DNA of 64,000 nt from an uncultured Lachnospiraceae bacterium (GCA_910583835.1 CAJTYM010000005.1:1-64000); one strand, 5' to 3'. Positions 33,761 to 43,935 are shown, numbered from the stretch's first letter. Notes: a model not told the origin generated them from the letters alone. Made by a program: numbers and translations.

Positions 33761-36586
33761 TTAGTTATCTATTACCCACCGGGCATGGCTGCCCCGGTCA
33801 TTTTTGCTGATGACAAGTTTTTTGTCCATCTGTTCTTTTAATTCCGTGACATGGGAAATAATGCCCACCAGCCGTGTATTTCCAGCCAGTTCATTGAGAA
33901 TGCAAATCGCCCTCTGCCTTGCCTCCTCATCAAGAGAGCCAAATCCCTCGTCAATAAACATCGTGTCCAGATGGATTCTGCCAGCGCTCTTCCCTATCAC
34001 GTCCGCCAGCCCCAATGCCATGGAAAGAGCAGCAAGAAACGATTCTCCGCCGGACAATGTTTTCACGTCCCGCACCTTATCCGTGACCAAATCATAAACA
34101 TCCAAATCCAGCCCTACTTCCCCCTGTTTCCCCAGGTTTTCCATATCCCGGCATTGCAGCATGAACTGCTCGCCGTTCATCTTCACCAGCCTTTGGTTTG
34201 CCGCACCGATAATGTACCTGAAATACTTGCGCTGTACATACGTCTGCAAATCCATGCGCGCCTGACCTGCAAGATTGCCATTGGCCGTGCGGTCTAAATT
34301 CCCTATCCAGGCATACTGCTGTTTCAGACGCTCCCGCTCCTGGTAAAGGGCAGCAAGATTCTGTTTCGCGGTGCGGTTTTGTTCGACCATGCTGACAAGG
34401 CTGCGCAGTTCTTTCTCCAGTGTTTGCGCCTGCTGTTTCAGCCATGTTATCTGCTCAGTCAGTTCCGCTGTCTCCATGGGTTTTTTCCCTTCTGTCTGTT
34501 GCCTTAAAAGTTCATAGCTTTTCTGCTGCTCTTCTAACGCTGCATGGTTAGCTGCCAATGCTTCCCGCAATTCCTGTTGCTCTTTCTCTGCCTTAGACTT
34601 TGCTGTTTCCAATTCCTGCTGCTCTTTCTCGCGGGCTGCAAGCTGTTCCTGAACCTGTTCTTCCCTCTCAAAGGGCAATTCCGCCTGTAAATCTTCCCGC
34701 GCCTGTTCTGCTTTCTCAAAGGCAAGGGCCGCTGCAAACTGTTTGTCCTTCAACGTTTCTGACTGTTCTTTCAATGTTACTGCTGCGCGTTTCTGATCCT
34801 CAAGTTTCTCCCGCTGCTTTCCCAAAAGTACTGCTTTCTGCCTGCAGTCTTTTAGACGGACAGATAGCCGCTCTTGCTCCTGCAAAGCCGACTGCAGCGC
34901 AGGTTCTATCAGCCCCGATTGGTATTCTTCGCCAAACATCCGCTGCCCATCCCGCCAAAGCAGTGACCTTAGCTGTTCGCATTGCTCCTGAATCTTCTGA
35001 AACTGTTCCCGGTATTCCTGCAGCGCCTCATCTGCCTGGTCCCTTGCCAGTTTTGCTTCCTCCACCTGCTGTCTGCTGACCGCTGCCCCGGAACATGCTG
35101 CCTTATGCGGATGTTCCCGCGAACCGCAAACCGGACATGGCTCTCCCGCGGCAAGATTCTGCGCCAGAAATCCCGCCTGGTCCTCAATAAACATCTGATA
35201 GCTCCTGTCATGTTCCCGGCTCTTCTTTTGATAATCCTCCAACAAAATTTTTAGTTTCTGCTGCCCTTGCTCACGCTTTGCTTCGCTCGCTTTCCACTGC
35301 ATTTGTGTCTGCAGCATTTCCTGTAACAATAACAGCTTCCCGGCATGTTCTTTGTCCTGCTGCACAAGTTCCGGCAAATTGGCTGCTTCTGATTCTAACT
35401 CCTGCGTTATTTTTTCTATTGCTGTAATTCTTTCCTCGGTATCGGCAAGAAGCTTTGTCTGTTGATTTAATTTGCGCTCTATTGACTGTTTCTGCTTCTT
35501 TGCCTGTGCTGCCGTCTGCTCCCGCTCTTTTAAACTCTGATACTTGGGCAGCAGGTTTTTGAAATGAGCCGTCTCCTCCGTCAAAACAGCCATGCGTTCC
35601 CGGTAACGCTGCCCAAGGTCTGCCGATAATGTTTCCGATTCTTTCAGCCTGTCCTGCTGCTCCTTCAACAGCTGTTGTTTTTGCTGGATTTCCTCCCCGG
35701 CTTTTCTGGCCTGCGCAAAAAGGCGGTTGATTTCCTGCAGCTGGCGCAGTTTATAATTCAGTTCCTCCTGCTGCCCTGACAGTTCTTTCCCGCGCTCTTT
35801 CAGCTGCCTTTCCTGCATTTTCTGTTCACGGATAATCTGCGCCAGGATTTCCTCAATCCGCCCGGAATCTGTCTCTAACCGCTCCCGGCTCTCCTGCCAG
35901 CTTTGCAGATATTCGCTGTCCGCTGCGCAGCGTACCCCCTGAATCTCATGCGCACAGAGTTTGCGGTTATCTTCCAGTTTCCCATACAATGACTTGCTTT
36001 TCTCACGGAGGCGCTTCTGAATGCGCTCATAAACCCCGGTATCAAAAAGCCTGGCAAAAATCTCTTTCCTGTCTTTCGAGGAGGCATGAAGCAGACGGAT
36101 AAATTCCCCCTGGGCAATCATGGCAACCTGGGTAAACTGTTCTTTGCCCACTCCAAGAATCTCGGCAATTTTCTCATTGATTTCCCGCACTTTTCCAGGA
36201 AATTCCCTGCCGTCCGGCATGGTCAGTGAGACAGACGCTGGTTCCATAGTAACAGTCCGCTCACCGTCTTTGTTCTTGCGTCTGCTCGGACGCTCATAGC
36301 TGGGATTCCTGCGCACCTTGTAACATTCCCCACGGTAAGAAAACACCAGTTCCACGAATGTCGGCACATCCTGGCTGGCATACTGGCTGCGCATCATCGC
36401 TCCCTCCCGCTTGCCTCCGCTGGTCTGGTCGTATAGGGCATAAGTAATCGCATCAAATATCGTGGTCTTACCAGAGCCCGTGTCCCCGGTAATCAGAAAT
36501 ACGCCGCCCTTTGTCTGGGTAAAATCAATCGTTTCCTCTCCTGCATAGGAGCCAAATGCCGACATCGTAAGTGTCATGGGCTTCAC
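33761..36586 (-). CDS. sbcC: Exonuclease SbcC (Rad50-like ATPase)
   Basis: A 941-aa SMC-like ATPase: Walker A GDTGSGKTTIFDAI near residue 35, long coiled coils, zinc hook CPVCGSREHPHK near residue 480, signature LSGGESFLAALSMALGLAD and Walker B MFIDEGFGSLDEE. With SbcD it forms the nuclease that trims hairpins and protein-blocked DNA ends. The start is GTG (MKPMTLTMSAFG); an ATG three codons later is also possible. A 39-bp tandem repeat separates it from sbcD. Confidence 0.95.
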   Translation of the reverse strand: MKPMTLTMSAFGSYAGEETIDFTQTKGGVFLITGDTGSGKTTIFDAITYALYDQTSGGKREGAMMRSQYASQDVPTFVELVFSYRGECYKVRRNPSYERPSRRKNKDGERTVTMEPASVSLTMPDGREFPGKVREINEKIAEILGVGKEQFTQVAMIAQGEFIRLLHASSKDRKEIFARLFDTGVYERIQKRLREKSKSLYGKLEDNRKLCAHEIQGVRCAADSEYLQSWQESRERLETDSGRIEEILAQIIREQKMQERQLKERGKELSGQQEELNYKLRQLQEINRLFAQARKAGEEIQQKQQLLKEQQDRLKESETLSADLGQRYRERMAVLTEETAHFKNLLPKYQSLKEREQTAAQAKKQKQSIERKLNQQTKLLADTEERITAIEKITQELESEAANLPELVQQDKEHAGKLLLLQEMLQTQMQWKASEAKREQGQQKLKILLEDYQKKSREHDRSYQMFIEDQAGFLAQNLAAGEPCPVCGSREHPHKAACSGAAVSRQQVEEAKLARDQADEALQEYREQFQKIQEQCEQLRSLLWRDGQRMFGEEYQSGLIEPALQSALQEQERLSVRLKDCRQKAVLLGKQREKLEDQKRAAVTLKEQSETLKDKQFAAALAFEKAEQAREDLQAELPFEREEQVQEQLAAREKEQQELETAKSKAEKEQQELREALAANHAALEEQQKSYELLRQQTEGKKPMETAELTEQITWLKQQAQTLEKELRSLVSMVEQNRTAKQNLAALYQERERLKQQYAWIGNLDRTANGNLAGQARMDLQTYVQRKYFRYIIGAANQRLVKMNGEQFMLQCRDMENLGKQGEVGLDLDVYDLVTDKVRDVKTLSGGESFLAALSMALGLADVIGKSAGRIHLDTMFIDEGFGSLDEEARQRAICILNELAGNTRLVGIISHVTELKEQMDKKLVISKNDRGSHARWVIDN

Positions 36587-36601
36587 GCTCCTCCCCTCCT
36601 T

Positions 36602-36680
36602 CCTCAGACACAGTATTACTCAATTTTCATCCCCCGCTTTCCTCAGACACAATATTACTCATTTTTCATCACCCCTACTG
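36602..36680. repeat. 39-bp tandem duplication at the sbcD/sbcC junction
   Basis: Copies begin at 36602 and 36641 (CCTCAGACACA-R-TATTACTC, then TTTTCATC). The second copy contains the last codons and the stop of sbcD; the first repeats them outside the gene, with a matching TGA at 36620-36622. Confidence 0.75.
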
Positions 36681-37837
36681 TCCACAATCTCTTCCACTAG
36701 GATTTCTTCCACCAGGGCTTCTTCTTCCGCAGTCATCGGCTGCCCCTGCATTTCCTGGTAGAACGCGCAAAACAGTTCCATCGGCTGCATGGAGAAATCC
36801 TCGTCCTGCTGCTCGCTTATGCGGTTCCTGGTCCTCGTATTGTCAATCCGCACCTCCAAGACGGCGTCATAGACTTCCTCCAGCTGTTCCTTGGGATGGT
36901 ACGGTTCCTTTTCGTCCGTCAAAGTGACGCTGAGGAAATCATGGCGGTTGCCTTCCCTTGCCCTGCCGATAATCTCCTGCAGCAGACCGCGCTCCCTTCG
37001 CACGTCCTGTATAGGTATCAGGGGAATCGTCTCAATCACAGCTCCTTCCCCTTTTGCCCCCAAGGTTACCATGGTAATGGATTTTTTGTGATGCTCCTCG
37101 CTGACGGAATATTTGAGCGGCGTTCCGCAATAACGGATATGGGGAGACTTTACCATCTGCGCGCCATGGATATGCCCCAGCGCTGCATAATCAAATTCCG
37201 CAATCACCGACACATCCACGTTCTCCAATCCGCCCAGGGACACCGCAAGCTGCTCCGATTCACACCGCTCAGGAGCCTGTCCATGATTCGTATAAAATTG
37301 ATGGGAAAGCAGCACGTTCCGCTGCCGATAGTCAATCTCTTCCCTTGCCAAAACCTCACGGACTGCGCTCTCATAATCCGTAACCGCGCCCTCCGCAAAC
37401 AGATGGCGCACATAGCCAGGCTTCAGGAAAGGCAGAAGATAGAAATTCACATCCCCATATTCATCACTGAGCACAACTTTTTTCAGATGTTCTTCCTGCT
37501 GCGTGGGTGCGGATACCGACAGGTAAATTTGATGTTTTTCCAGAAATGAGGAGGCATAGCCGAGACGCCTGGCATTGTCATGGTTCCCCGCAATGACCAG
37601 TACCGGAATGCCCGGCGTAATGGCGGATAGCTCCTGCAAGAATTTATCAAAGACCATATAGGACTCACCGGAAGGCACTGCATGGTCAAAAATATCGCCG
37701 CAGATTAAAATTGCATCCGGGCGGTATTCCCGCGCTTTCTCAGCAATCTGGGACAATACCGCTCGCTGGTTTTCCTGCAGACTGTAATAGTGAAGCTGTT
37801 TACCGATATGAAGATCGGAGAGATGAAAAAACCTCAT
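36659..37837 (-). CDS. sbcD: Exonuclease SbcD (Mre11-like)
   Basis: A 392-aa metallophosphatase-fold nuclease with motifs HLSDLHIGK, GDIFDHAVP, GNHDN, LSHQFYTNH and GHIHGAQ, all in the expected order. It pairs with SbcC downstream and follows the patatin gene by 3 bp. The acidic tail (TAEEEALVEEILVEEIVDS) precedes a stop codon that lies in a tandem repeat. Confidence 0.95.
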   Translation of the reverse strand: MRFFHLSDLHIGKQLHYYSLQENQRAVLSQIAEKAREYRPDAILICGDIFDHAVPSGESYMVFDKFLQELSAITPGIPVLVIAGNHDNARRLGYASSFLEKHQIYLSVSAPTQQEEHLKKVVLSDEYGDVNFYLLPFLKPGYVRHLFAEGAVTDYESAVREVLAREEIDYRQRNVLLSHQFYTNHGQAPERCESEQLAVSLGGLENVDVSVIAEFDYAALGHIHGAQMVKSPHIRYCGTPLKYSVSEEHHKKSITMVTLGAKGEGAVIETIPLIPIQDVRRERGLLQEIIGRAREGNRHDFLSVTLTDEKEPYHPKEQLEEVYDAVLEVRIDNTRTRNRISEQQDEDFSMQPMELFCAFYQEMQGQPMTAEEEALVEEILVEEIVDSRGDEK

Positions 37838-37840
37838 GCA

Positions 37841-38689
37841 TTACTCCCTTCCCAAATACCGCTTCAGATCTGCCATCTGACGTTTGGCCTGCCGGTATCC
37901 TTCCTCATAAAGCATTGTCAATCTGTCAGGGTTTGACTCTGTCCTGCCGATGCCGTAAGTCGTCTCCGGCGCAATCACAAACACCTCGCCAGATTTCTCC
38001 TTTTCCAACAGCTCTTCCATACAGGCATTATATCTTTCGGGGCGCGTCTTTAAATCTTCCACAATATGAGGATATTTCTTATATAACTTGATGGAAATTT
38101 TGCCCGCACGCTCTGATTTTTTGACATAGCCGCGTTCTCTGGTGAGGATGACGATATTTTTATCGCAGCCCTCCTCCATCGCGTGCTTATAGGGAATGGA
38201 ATCTGACACGCCGCCATCGAGATAATAACGTCTGCCGACTTTCACCGGCTGGAAGAGGATGGGCAGCGCACAGCTTGCCACTAACACCTCAAACTTCTCA
38301 TCTTTCCTCGGCACTTCCAGATATTCCGCTTTGCCGGTATGGATGTTAGTGACACATGCCTCCACTTTTCCCGGAAACGCTGCAAACGCCTCAAAGTCAA
38401 ATGCTTCCAGTTTGTTGGGTATCTCCTCGAAGACAAAGGGAATATTGTAAAAATTCCTGTGTTTCAGCAGGTGATGCACTCCCATATACCGTTTATCATT
38501 CATGTATTTCTGGATAATCGTCAGATTTCTGCCTTTCTGTCCGGAGAGATAGGACACCCCATAGGCAATGCCTGCCGACACGCCGATAAAATAATCCGGC
38601 ATAATCCCTTCCTCCAAAAATGCATCTGCCACACCGCAGCTAAACACGGTGCGGCTTGCCCCGCCTTCCATGGTTATTCCCAGTTTCAT
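37841..38689 (-). CDS. Patatin-like phospholipase
   Basis: A 282-aa serine lipase. The oxyanion loop is EGGASR, the nucleophile elbow GVSAG near residue 35, and the dyad Asp sits in LDGGVSD near residue 160. It matches the bacterial RssA/YlbK-like patatin branch. The start at 38689 has AAAGGA upstream. It is the first gene of an operon with sbcD, sbcC and the dehydrogenase, driven by the promoter at 38740-38768. Confidence 0.88.
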   Translation of the reverse strand: MKLGITMEGGASRTVFSCGVADAFLEEGIMPDYFIGVSAGIAYGVSYLSGQKGRNLTIIQKYMNDKRYMGVHHLLKHRNFYNIPFVFEEIPNKLEAFDFEAFAAFPGKVEACVTNIHTGKAEYLEVPRKDEKFEVLVASCALPILFQPVKVGRRYYLDGGVSDSIPYKHAMEEGCDKNIVILTRERGYVKKSERAGKISIKLYKKYPHIVEDLKTRPERYNACMEELLEKEKSGEVFVIAPETTYGIGRTESNPDRLTMLYEEGYRQAKRQMADLKRYLGRE

Positions 38690-38739
38690 GCACTGCTCAT
38701 TCCTTTCCGTTCTTTCATAATGTAACATATTCTTCAGCT

Positions 38740-38768
38740 ATTATATTTTGTTATACAGAGAGTTTCCA
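38740..38768 (-). promoter_or_regulatory. Promoter of the patatin-sbcDC operon
   Basis: -10 TATAAT (38740-38745), 17-bp spacer, -35 TGGAAA (38763-38768). No LexA-like box was seen here. Confidence 0.5.
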
Positions 38769-38789
38769 CTCCGTTCCTTTTTGTCTTTA

Positions 38790-39071
38790 TCATTTGTCAA
38801 ACAAATCACTGTGTGACCCGGTGCGGCACAATGTCAGCACCAGCACGTCATCTTCAATCCGGTAAATGAGAAGCCAGTCCGGCTGGATGTGACATTCCCT
38901 ATGCCCCACCCAGTCGCCTGTTAATTCATGGTCCTTGTTTTTCTCCGGCAATATCTCCCCACGCGACAAAGCACGGATAATATCATCTAGCAGGTCAATG
39001 TTTCGATTACGCTTGATTGACAATTTGTAGTCTTTTTTGAACTTTGTGGTCCAGACAATATCGCGTCTCAT
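38790..39071 (-). CDS. YafQ-family toxin (RelE superfamily)
   Basis: A 93-aa mRNA-interferase-type toxin. Visible family features are FKKDYKLSIKRN, a mid-region HELTGDWVGHRECHI, the strand DWLLIYRI and the tail LTLCRTGSHSDLF. The His-rich middle and terminal His-x-x-Leu-Phe fit YafQ active-site positions. Its ATG overlaps the antitoxin stop (ATGA). Confidence 0.9.
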   Translation of the reverse strand: MRRDIVWTTKFKKDYKLSIKRNRNIDLLDDIIRALSRGEILPEKNKDHELTGDWVGHRECHIQPDWLLIYRIEDDVLVLTLCRTGSHSDLFDK

Positions 39072-39343
39072 CTTTTAAGTTCCCGAAGCGCTTCCTCAAC
39101 ATCAGAATAATGCCTGACGTCTGGATCATGCGCAATACGCTCCGCCTCTAGCATAGCCGCAATGGTTTCCCGGTTAGGCTGTTCCAGCTTCACATCAAAA
39201 GGAAAACCTCCAACACGGAGAGACTGACGCAGAAAAACGTTGATAGCAGTTGTTAGGTTCATGCCTAATTCACTGTACAGGCTCTCACACTGTTTTTTAA
39301 TGTCGCTGTCCATCCGAACGCTAAAATTTGTTGTAGCTGCCAT
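39068..39343 (-). CDS. DinJ-family antitoxin (RelB superfamily)
   Basis: A 91-aa ribbon-helix-helix protein (TNFSVRMDSDIKKQCESLYSELGMNLTTAINVFLRQSL) with a C-terminal helix that should wrap the toxin. It should repress its own promoter through the palindrome at 39388-39402. Confidence 0.9.
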   Translation of the reverse strand: MAATTNFSVRMDSDIKKQCESLYSELGMNLTTAINVFLRQSLRVGGFPFDVKLEQPNRETIAAMLEAERIAHDPDVRHYSDVEEALRELKR

Positions 39344-39377
39344 AATATCAACCCCTTTCGCATTTCATTGCACTTAT

Positions 39378-39406
39378 AGTATATGCGTTTTGCAATGCAA
39401 AATCAA
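39378..39406 (-). promoter_or_regulatory. Promoter and operator of the dinJ-yafQ pair
   Basis: -35 TTGATT (39401-39406), 17-bp spacer, -10 TATACT (39378-39383). A perfect 15-base palindrome TTTTGCA-A-TGCAAAA (39388-39402) fills the spacer, the expected antitoxin site. Confidence 0.75.
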
Positions 39407-39441
39407 CTCAACAGCCAGAAAATTCTCTTATATTTTTTATC

Positions 39442-42400
39442 TTACTTCTTTACGCGAATCTTTTTCGTTACTTTCTTCTTCCCACAGCTGATTGTCAGTT
39501 TCGCTGTTCCGGTTTTATCCCTGGCGTTCAGCTTTACCTTATTTCCTTTGGTCTTATTCAGCTTAAGAAGCTTCTTGCCCTTGGCGTCTAATTTCCACTT
39601 CACCGTCCCTTTCAAGCCATACGTCTTGGCTGTCAAGGTAACGGATTTCTTCATTCTGACAGACGTTTTTCCTTTGACCTTAATCACTGGCTTTAACACT
39701 GTAACGGTAAAGGTCGCCTGCAGATTGCTGCCGTCCGCTGTCCGCACCGTAACTTTGACTTTACCTGGAGCTTTCGCCGTCAGCTTACCATCATTTGACA
39801 TGGTAGCGACAAATTTCTTGTCGACGCTATAAACAATTCTCTGGGAAGCGCCGCTTGGTTTGATTGTCACTTTCATCTGCAGCTTCTGGTAAGGATACAT
39901 TTTCTTGCTCTTGGCAGATAAAGAAATGCTTGTCGCCTTAATTGGCTGCTGCACTGGCGGCTGAGCCGGCTGCGCTTCCACTTTGCCCGCGTATGTCCCG
40001 CTTATCTTCCCTGTCTCCACGGAACTTGTAACTTCTACGGTCATTTCCTTGCCAACCTCACTGGCTGTCAGCACATACGATTTATCTGTAGCCCCTGCAA
40101 TCTTAACCCCGTTTGCATACCATTGATAACTAAGTATTCCCGAATTATTGTCCTGTAAAACAGCTGCCGTCAGTGCATCTTGCGGATAGGAAATTGCGCC
40201 GCTTCGAGAGGACGATACCGTGACCGTTCCCGTCAGTTCCGCTGGCTCTTCTGGTCCCGGTCCTGGTCCCGGTCCTGGTCCTGGTTCTTCTTCCTCAAGA
40301 ATATCTCCTGCATATTTCCCCTGAATTGTCCCAGTCTCCACAGTACTTGCAACCTTAACTTTCACAGCTTTGCCAATTTCTGCTTCCGTCAGAACATAGG
40401 AGGCGTTTGTCGCCCCAGCAATTGCTGTCTCCCCAGCATACCACTGATAGCTGAAGTCTCCGGTATTGTTGGTATCATCGCCTACCGTGGCTGTCAGCGT
40501 ATCTCCTGGATAGGAGGCAGCCCCTTCCCGGCTTGAGGTTACGGTAACGGTTCCGCTCAGTACTTCCGGCACTATAACATTTGTCGTCACAATATTCGTA
40601 AAGTTCATGGCAGCAGTTACATAATCATTTCCCTTAAGTCCCAGAACCTCGATAGTATTCATAACACCATCCGCTGCCTCCAACAGCCTGTTGTCCACTA
40701 CGATGCTTGCCTCCCCATCTGTCAGCGGGATGACTGCACTGCCGTCAATTTCTGCTTTCTTGCCATTTATCAAGAAAGTCACCGCATCCACATTGGCATC
40801 CGTTACCTTGACCTTGGCAGTCACCGTGCCGTCTATACTGTCTTCCGTGGCGGTCACTGTAATCTTAGAGGACACCTGATTGCCCAGGGAACGGTAAAAC
40901 GCCTGTACATCTGTAAACTGCGCGTCCATCCACGCTACGCGCTTTTCAATAAAAGTCCTCAGAGATTCAACCGCTGCCTCGTATGTCTGGCTTGTCGTCT
41001 GCACCTGCTGCCCATTTACAAAAGCAAACCCGCTGCACTTATCATAGGAATAAGCCCACTTGCTGTCATTCGCCAGAGACGCTGAACGGTATTTCTCCAG
41101 CAAGCTGTCAATAGCGCCGCCCTCTTTCATAATATCCTCAATAACGGTAGGACGGTATTTCTTATAGAATTCAAATGCCTTTGTCACGAAATAGGGGTCT
41201 TTCACCAGATAACGGTTCCACTGCTCCTTCTGATAACCCTGTTCTGCAAACCCGCCCTGGAATGTGTCCATGCCGCAGAGCGTAGTATGCCAGTTGTCAT
41301 ACACGAAGGGTCCCGTCATGCTGTACATATTGATATTGCCCCATGCCCAGTCATAATCCCACGCCGGCCCCATCTTTGCCTTGCCCTCTATATCTTTATA
41401 GAGATAAGTGCTGTTCTTCATGGAGTCCCAATTGTTCACATACTCACACAAGAGCCAGTACTGCAGCAAGGAATCCAGTTCAAATAAATCCGTGTAATGG
41501 ACTTTCTGCCCATTATAATCCGCCGTAAAATCAGGGCTGCGCAGCGCTGCCTCATAGGCAGCCAGATAATTCTTGGCAAATGTCATCATCACATCGCTGG
41601 TCTTCGCATATTCCGGCGAGCGGAAAAACATAGGGATATTCCCATATTTCGTGGAAAACGTAGAAATATATTTGTACTGGTCTGAAGTAGACCTGAAATC
41701 CATATCCAGCAGGAATCCGCCTGTAACTTCGGGAATGTCCTCTGCATAATAATCAGCTATCTGGTAAGTATTGTTTTTAAATGTTACCTCCCCGGTCGTC
41801 ACCCAACTGTAATCCTGCTCCATTAACTCTTCCAAATCGGATTGTTTCAGTTCAGGATTCTGAATACATATTGCTTCTGCGATGTCATCTGCCAGCCCTT
41901 CCCAGTCATGCACATTGACACGCGCAGAGCCAACACGCACATGTTCCGCCAACTCATAGATGCCCTGATACTGCCCATTTAAAATCAGCACCACATTGGT
42001 TGTGCCCATAGACACCTCCATGCCGATATCCTTGGAAAAATTATGCGCCAGTTCGTTTCGCATATTCGTATGGTCAATCATATTTGCCAGAAGCACCCAG
42101 TGCTTGTTGGTATTTTTGCTGGCTTTCTTGTTATTCTTGCCGAGCCCCAACAGATTTGACTTCGTGCCAAGCTTTAATTTATAAGGTTTTTTCACATTCC
42201 ATGCCACAGCCTGGCTCCAGGTGGAATTCCCCCTGCCTTTAATAGTTGTCTTGCCATCGTACCAATACGATTGGTCGTTAAATTCATCATTCCCCTGTAT
42301 CTTCATAACGGCGTCCTTTGCCACCGTATTGCTGTTTACGCCCTGACCATCATTGGTATCTATATAGACGACCGGAAGCTCACTGCAGTAAGTAGACAGA

Positions 42401-43935
42401 TTCCAGCTCACGCTGCCATCTTCAGTCGTAATCGCCACAGAAATGAATTTCTCCAAATCATTGGCAGTCGGCGTATAGCTGCTGCCGGTATTGGAAATGG
42501 CTGTTCCGCCCACGCTCCACTGATAATTGAGGCTGCTGCCCTCCGGCAGATTGGAGACCGTAACCCCAAGCGGAGTGCCCACCTTCGCATAAGGCTGGTC
42601 AAAGGCAGCTACCTGCGCATTATCCGACAAGACTACAATCTTAAAGCTGCGGCTGTATCCTTTGTCTGAATGCGCGGTCAGCAATACCGTTGTATCCATG
42701 CCAATCTCAGCCGGATGGGCAACCGCCTTATCGCCTTCAATCGTCAGCGCCTTCTCCTCACTGCTGCTCCAGGTTATCGCATCGCTGCCCGCCATCTGCG
42801 GAAGCACGATTTCCGTCTTTATTCCGGATGCAGCCTCCCCCTCTGCAAACGTAAGCGACAACCCGGAGAGATAGATTCTGCCCGCCGCACTGGACGTCAG
42901 GCAAAACTTCGGAACCGGGTAACAGCCCGCCTCGGCCTGCCATGTATCGGCAGACAGATTGCCAACGAGCACGCCGCTCAACAATTCCTTATCCTTGACC
43001 GCCGTTACCCCGCCAAGAATCTGCTGTTCCAGAGAAGACGGAATATAACAGTCGGTAAGCGTACTCAGAAAACTCGCATTTCCATTCTGCGCCGTGGCAA
43101 TGCCAAACGCATCGTAGCCTGCATACTGCACAATTCCGGTATTGACGCACTGGGAAATCGTCTTGCAGGCAGACTGCGCAACGCGACCAATGATTCCTGC
43201 CGCATAGACCAAATCTGTCCGTGAGCCATCGGCAAAAACATCCGCCCCATTGTAACAGTCTTTCACAGAAATAAAATTATTCATTATGGAAGAATCCGCC
43301 GTCCTGCACTCACCGATGATTCCACCCGCGCCCACCGTATCACAGATTCCTGTAGGATTGACCATCAAGGTTCCGTCCACAACGACAATGCCGGAAATAT
43401 TGGCATAGCCATTGACCTCTCCTGCCAGCGTACCTACCGCTGCCAATCCATCCGGGAAATCTGTATGGATGTTGACATCGGTAAAAATCAGGTTTTTCAC
43501 CTCCGCATAATTGCTGGCATCGTTGGAGCCAATGACACTGAACAGTCCCACCTGCCCATATTTATTCGCCTGATTAATCGAATCACTGAGATTGATAGTC
43601 AGTCCTGAAATTACATGCCCCTGACCATCGAACGTCCCGGAAAACACATTTGCTTCCGCGGGGTTACATGTCCCCTTGTTGCCCACATAGCCGCCCAGTG
43701 GCTGCCAATCGCTGCCGGACAAATCAATGTCGGCGGTCAGCTGATAATCCCCGCTCATGGGATAGGCAGCGTCCGTGCCAATCTTCTGCAGGTCCTCCGC
43801 CGTCCCGATAGAAATAGTACCCCCTTCTGCCGCCTGGACAAACAATGACGTCTCCAGACCGGAAATCAATAGCGCTGCTGCCAAAATGACAGACAGCAGC
43901 CTCCCCCATGGCACATTCCTAAAGTTATGCTTCAT
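39442..43935 (-). CDS. Secreted CotH-family surface protein with GLUG and Ig-like repeats
   Basis: A 1497-aa exported protein. In order: signal peptide (cut after FVQAA), a GLUG-type region (residues about 40-340, FSGTFDGQGHVISGLTI), bacterial Ig-like segments (350-510), the CotH kinase-like domain (about 530-880; GRGNSTW, KPYKLKL, GPAWDYDWAWGN), an Ig-like segment, two duplicated Ig-like repeats (FSYQWYAGETAIAGAT and LSYQWYANGVKIAGAT) joined by a Gly-Pro run, a BIG2-like domain and a very basic tail. No LPXTG motif is present, so the Lys-rich tail may bind the wall. CotH proteins in other bacteria are spore-coat protein kinases; here the setting suggests a cell-surface or spore-surface role. 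Confidence 0.85.
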   Translation of the reverse strand: MKHNFRNVPWGRLLSVILAAALLISGLETSLFVQAAEGGTISIGTAEDLQKIGTDAAYPMSGDYQLTADIDLSGSDWQPLGGYVGNKGTCNPAEANVFSGTFDGQGHVISGLTINLSDSINQANKYGQVGLFSVIGSNDASNYAEVKNLIFTDVNIHTDFPDGLAAVGTLAGEVNGYANISGIVVVDGTLMVNPTGICDTVGAGGIIGECRTADSSIMNNFISVKDCYNGADVFADGSRTDLVYAAGIIGRVAQSACKTISQCVNTGIVQYAGYDAFGIATAQNGNASFLSTLTDCYIPSSLEQQILGGVTAVKDKELLSGVLVGNLSADTWQAEAGCYPVPKFCLTSSAAGRIYLSGLSLTFAEGEAASGIKTEIVLPQMAGSDAITWSSSEEKALTIEGDKAVAHPAEIGMDTTVLLTAHSDKGYSRSFKIVVLSDNAQVAAFDQPYAKVGTPLGVTVSNLPEGSSLNYQWSVGGTAISNTGSSYTPTANDLEKFISVAITTEDGSVSWNLSTYCSELPVVYIDTNDGQGVNSNTVAKDAVMKIQGNDEFNDQSYWYDGKTTIKGRGNSTWSQAVAWNVKKPYKLKLGTKSNLLGLGKNNKKASKNTNKHWVLLANMIDHTNMRNELAHNFSKDIGMEVSMGTTNVVLILNGQYQGIYELAEHVRVGSARVNVHDWEGLADDIAEAICIQNPELKQSDLEELMEQDYSWVTTGEVTFKNNTYQIADYYAEDIPEVTGGFLLDMDFRSTSDQYKYISTFSTKYGNIPMFFRSPEYAKTSDVMMTFAKNYLAAYEAALRSPDFTADYNGQKVHYTDLFELDSLLQYWLLCEYVNNWDSMKNSTYLYKDIEGKAKMGPAWDYDWAWGNINMYSMTGPFVYDNWHTTLCGMDTFQGGFAEQGYQKEQWNRYLVKDPYFVTKAFEFYKKYRPTVIEDIMKEGGAIDSLLEKYRSASLANDSKWAYSYDKCSGFAFVNGQQVQTTSQTYEAAVESLRTFIEKRVAWMDAQFTDVQAFYRSLGNQVSSKITVTATEDSIDGTVTAKVKVTDANVDAVTFLINGKKAEIDGSAVIPLTDGEASIVVDNRLLEAADGVMNTIEVLGLKGNDYVTAAMNFTNIVTTNVIVPEVLSGTVTVTSSREGAASYPGDTLTATVGDDTNNTGDFSYQWYAGETAIAGATNASYVLTEAEIGKAVKVKVASTVETGTIQGKYAGDILEEEEPGPGPGPGPGPEEPAELTGTVTVSSSRSGAISYPQDALTAAVLQDNNSGILSYQWYANGVKIAGATDKSYVLTASEVGKEMTVEVTSSVETGKISGTYAGKVEAQPAQPPVQQPIKATSISLSAKSKKMYPYQKLQMKVTIKPSGASQRIVYSVDKKFVATMSNDGKLTAKAPGKVKVTVRTADGSNLQATFTVTVLKPVIKVKGKTSVRMKKSVTLTAKTYGLKGTVKWKLDAKGKKLLKLNKTKGNKVKLNARDKTGTAKLTISCGKKKVTKKIRVKK

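Noticed and set aside
36587..36658. Frameshift splitting sbcD from a longer protein
   Set aside because: SbcD ends at the expected length; the extra sequence is a tandem copy of its 3' end.
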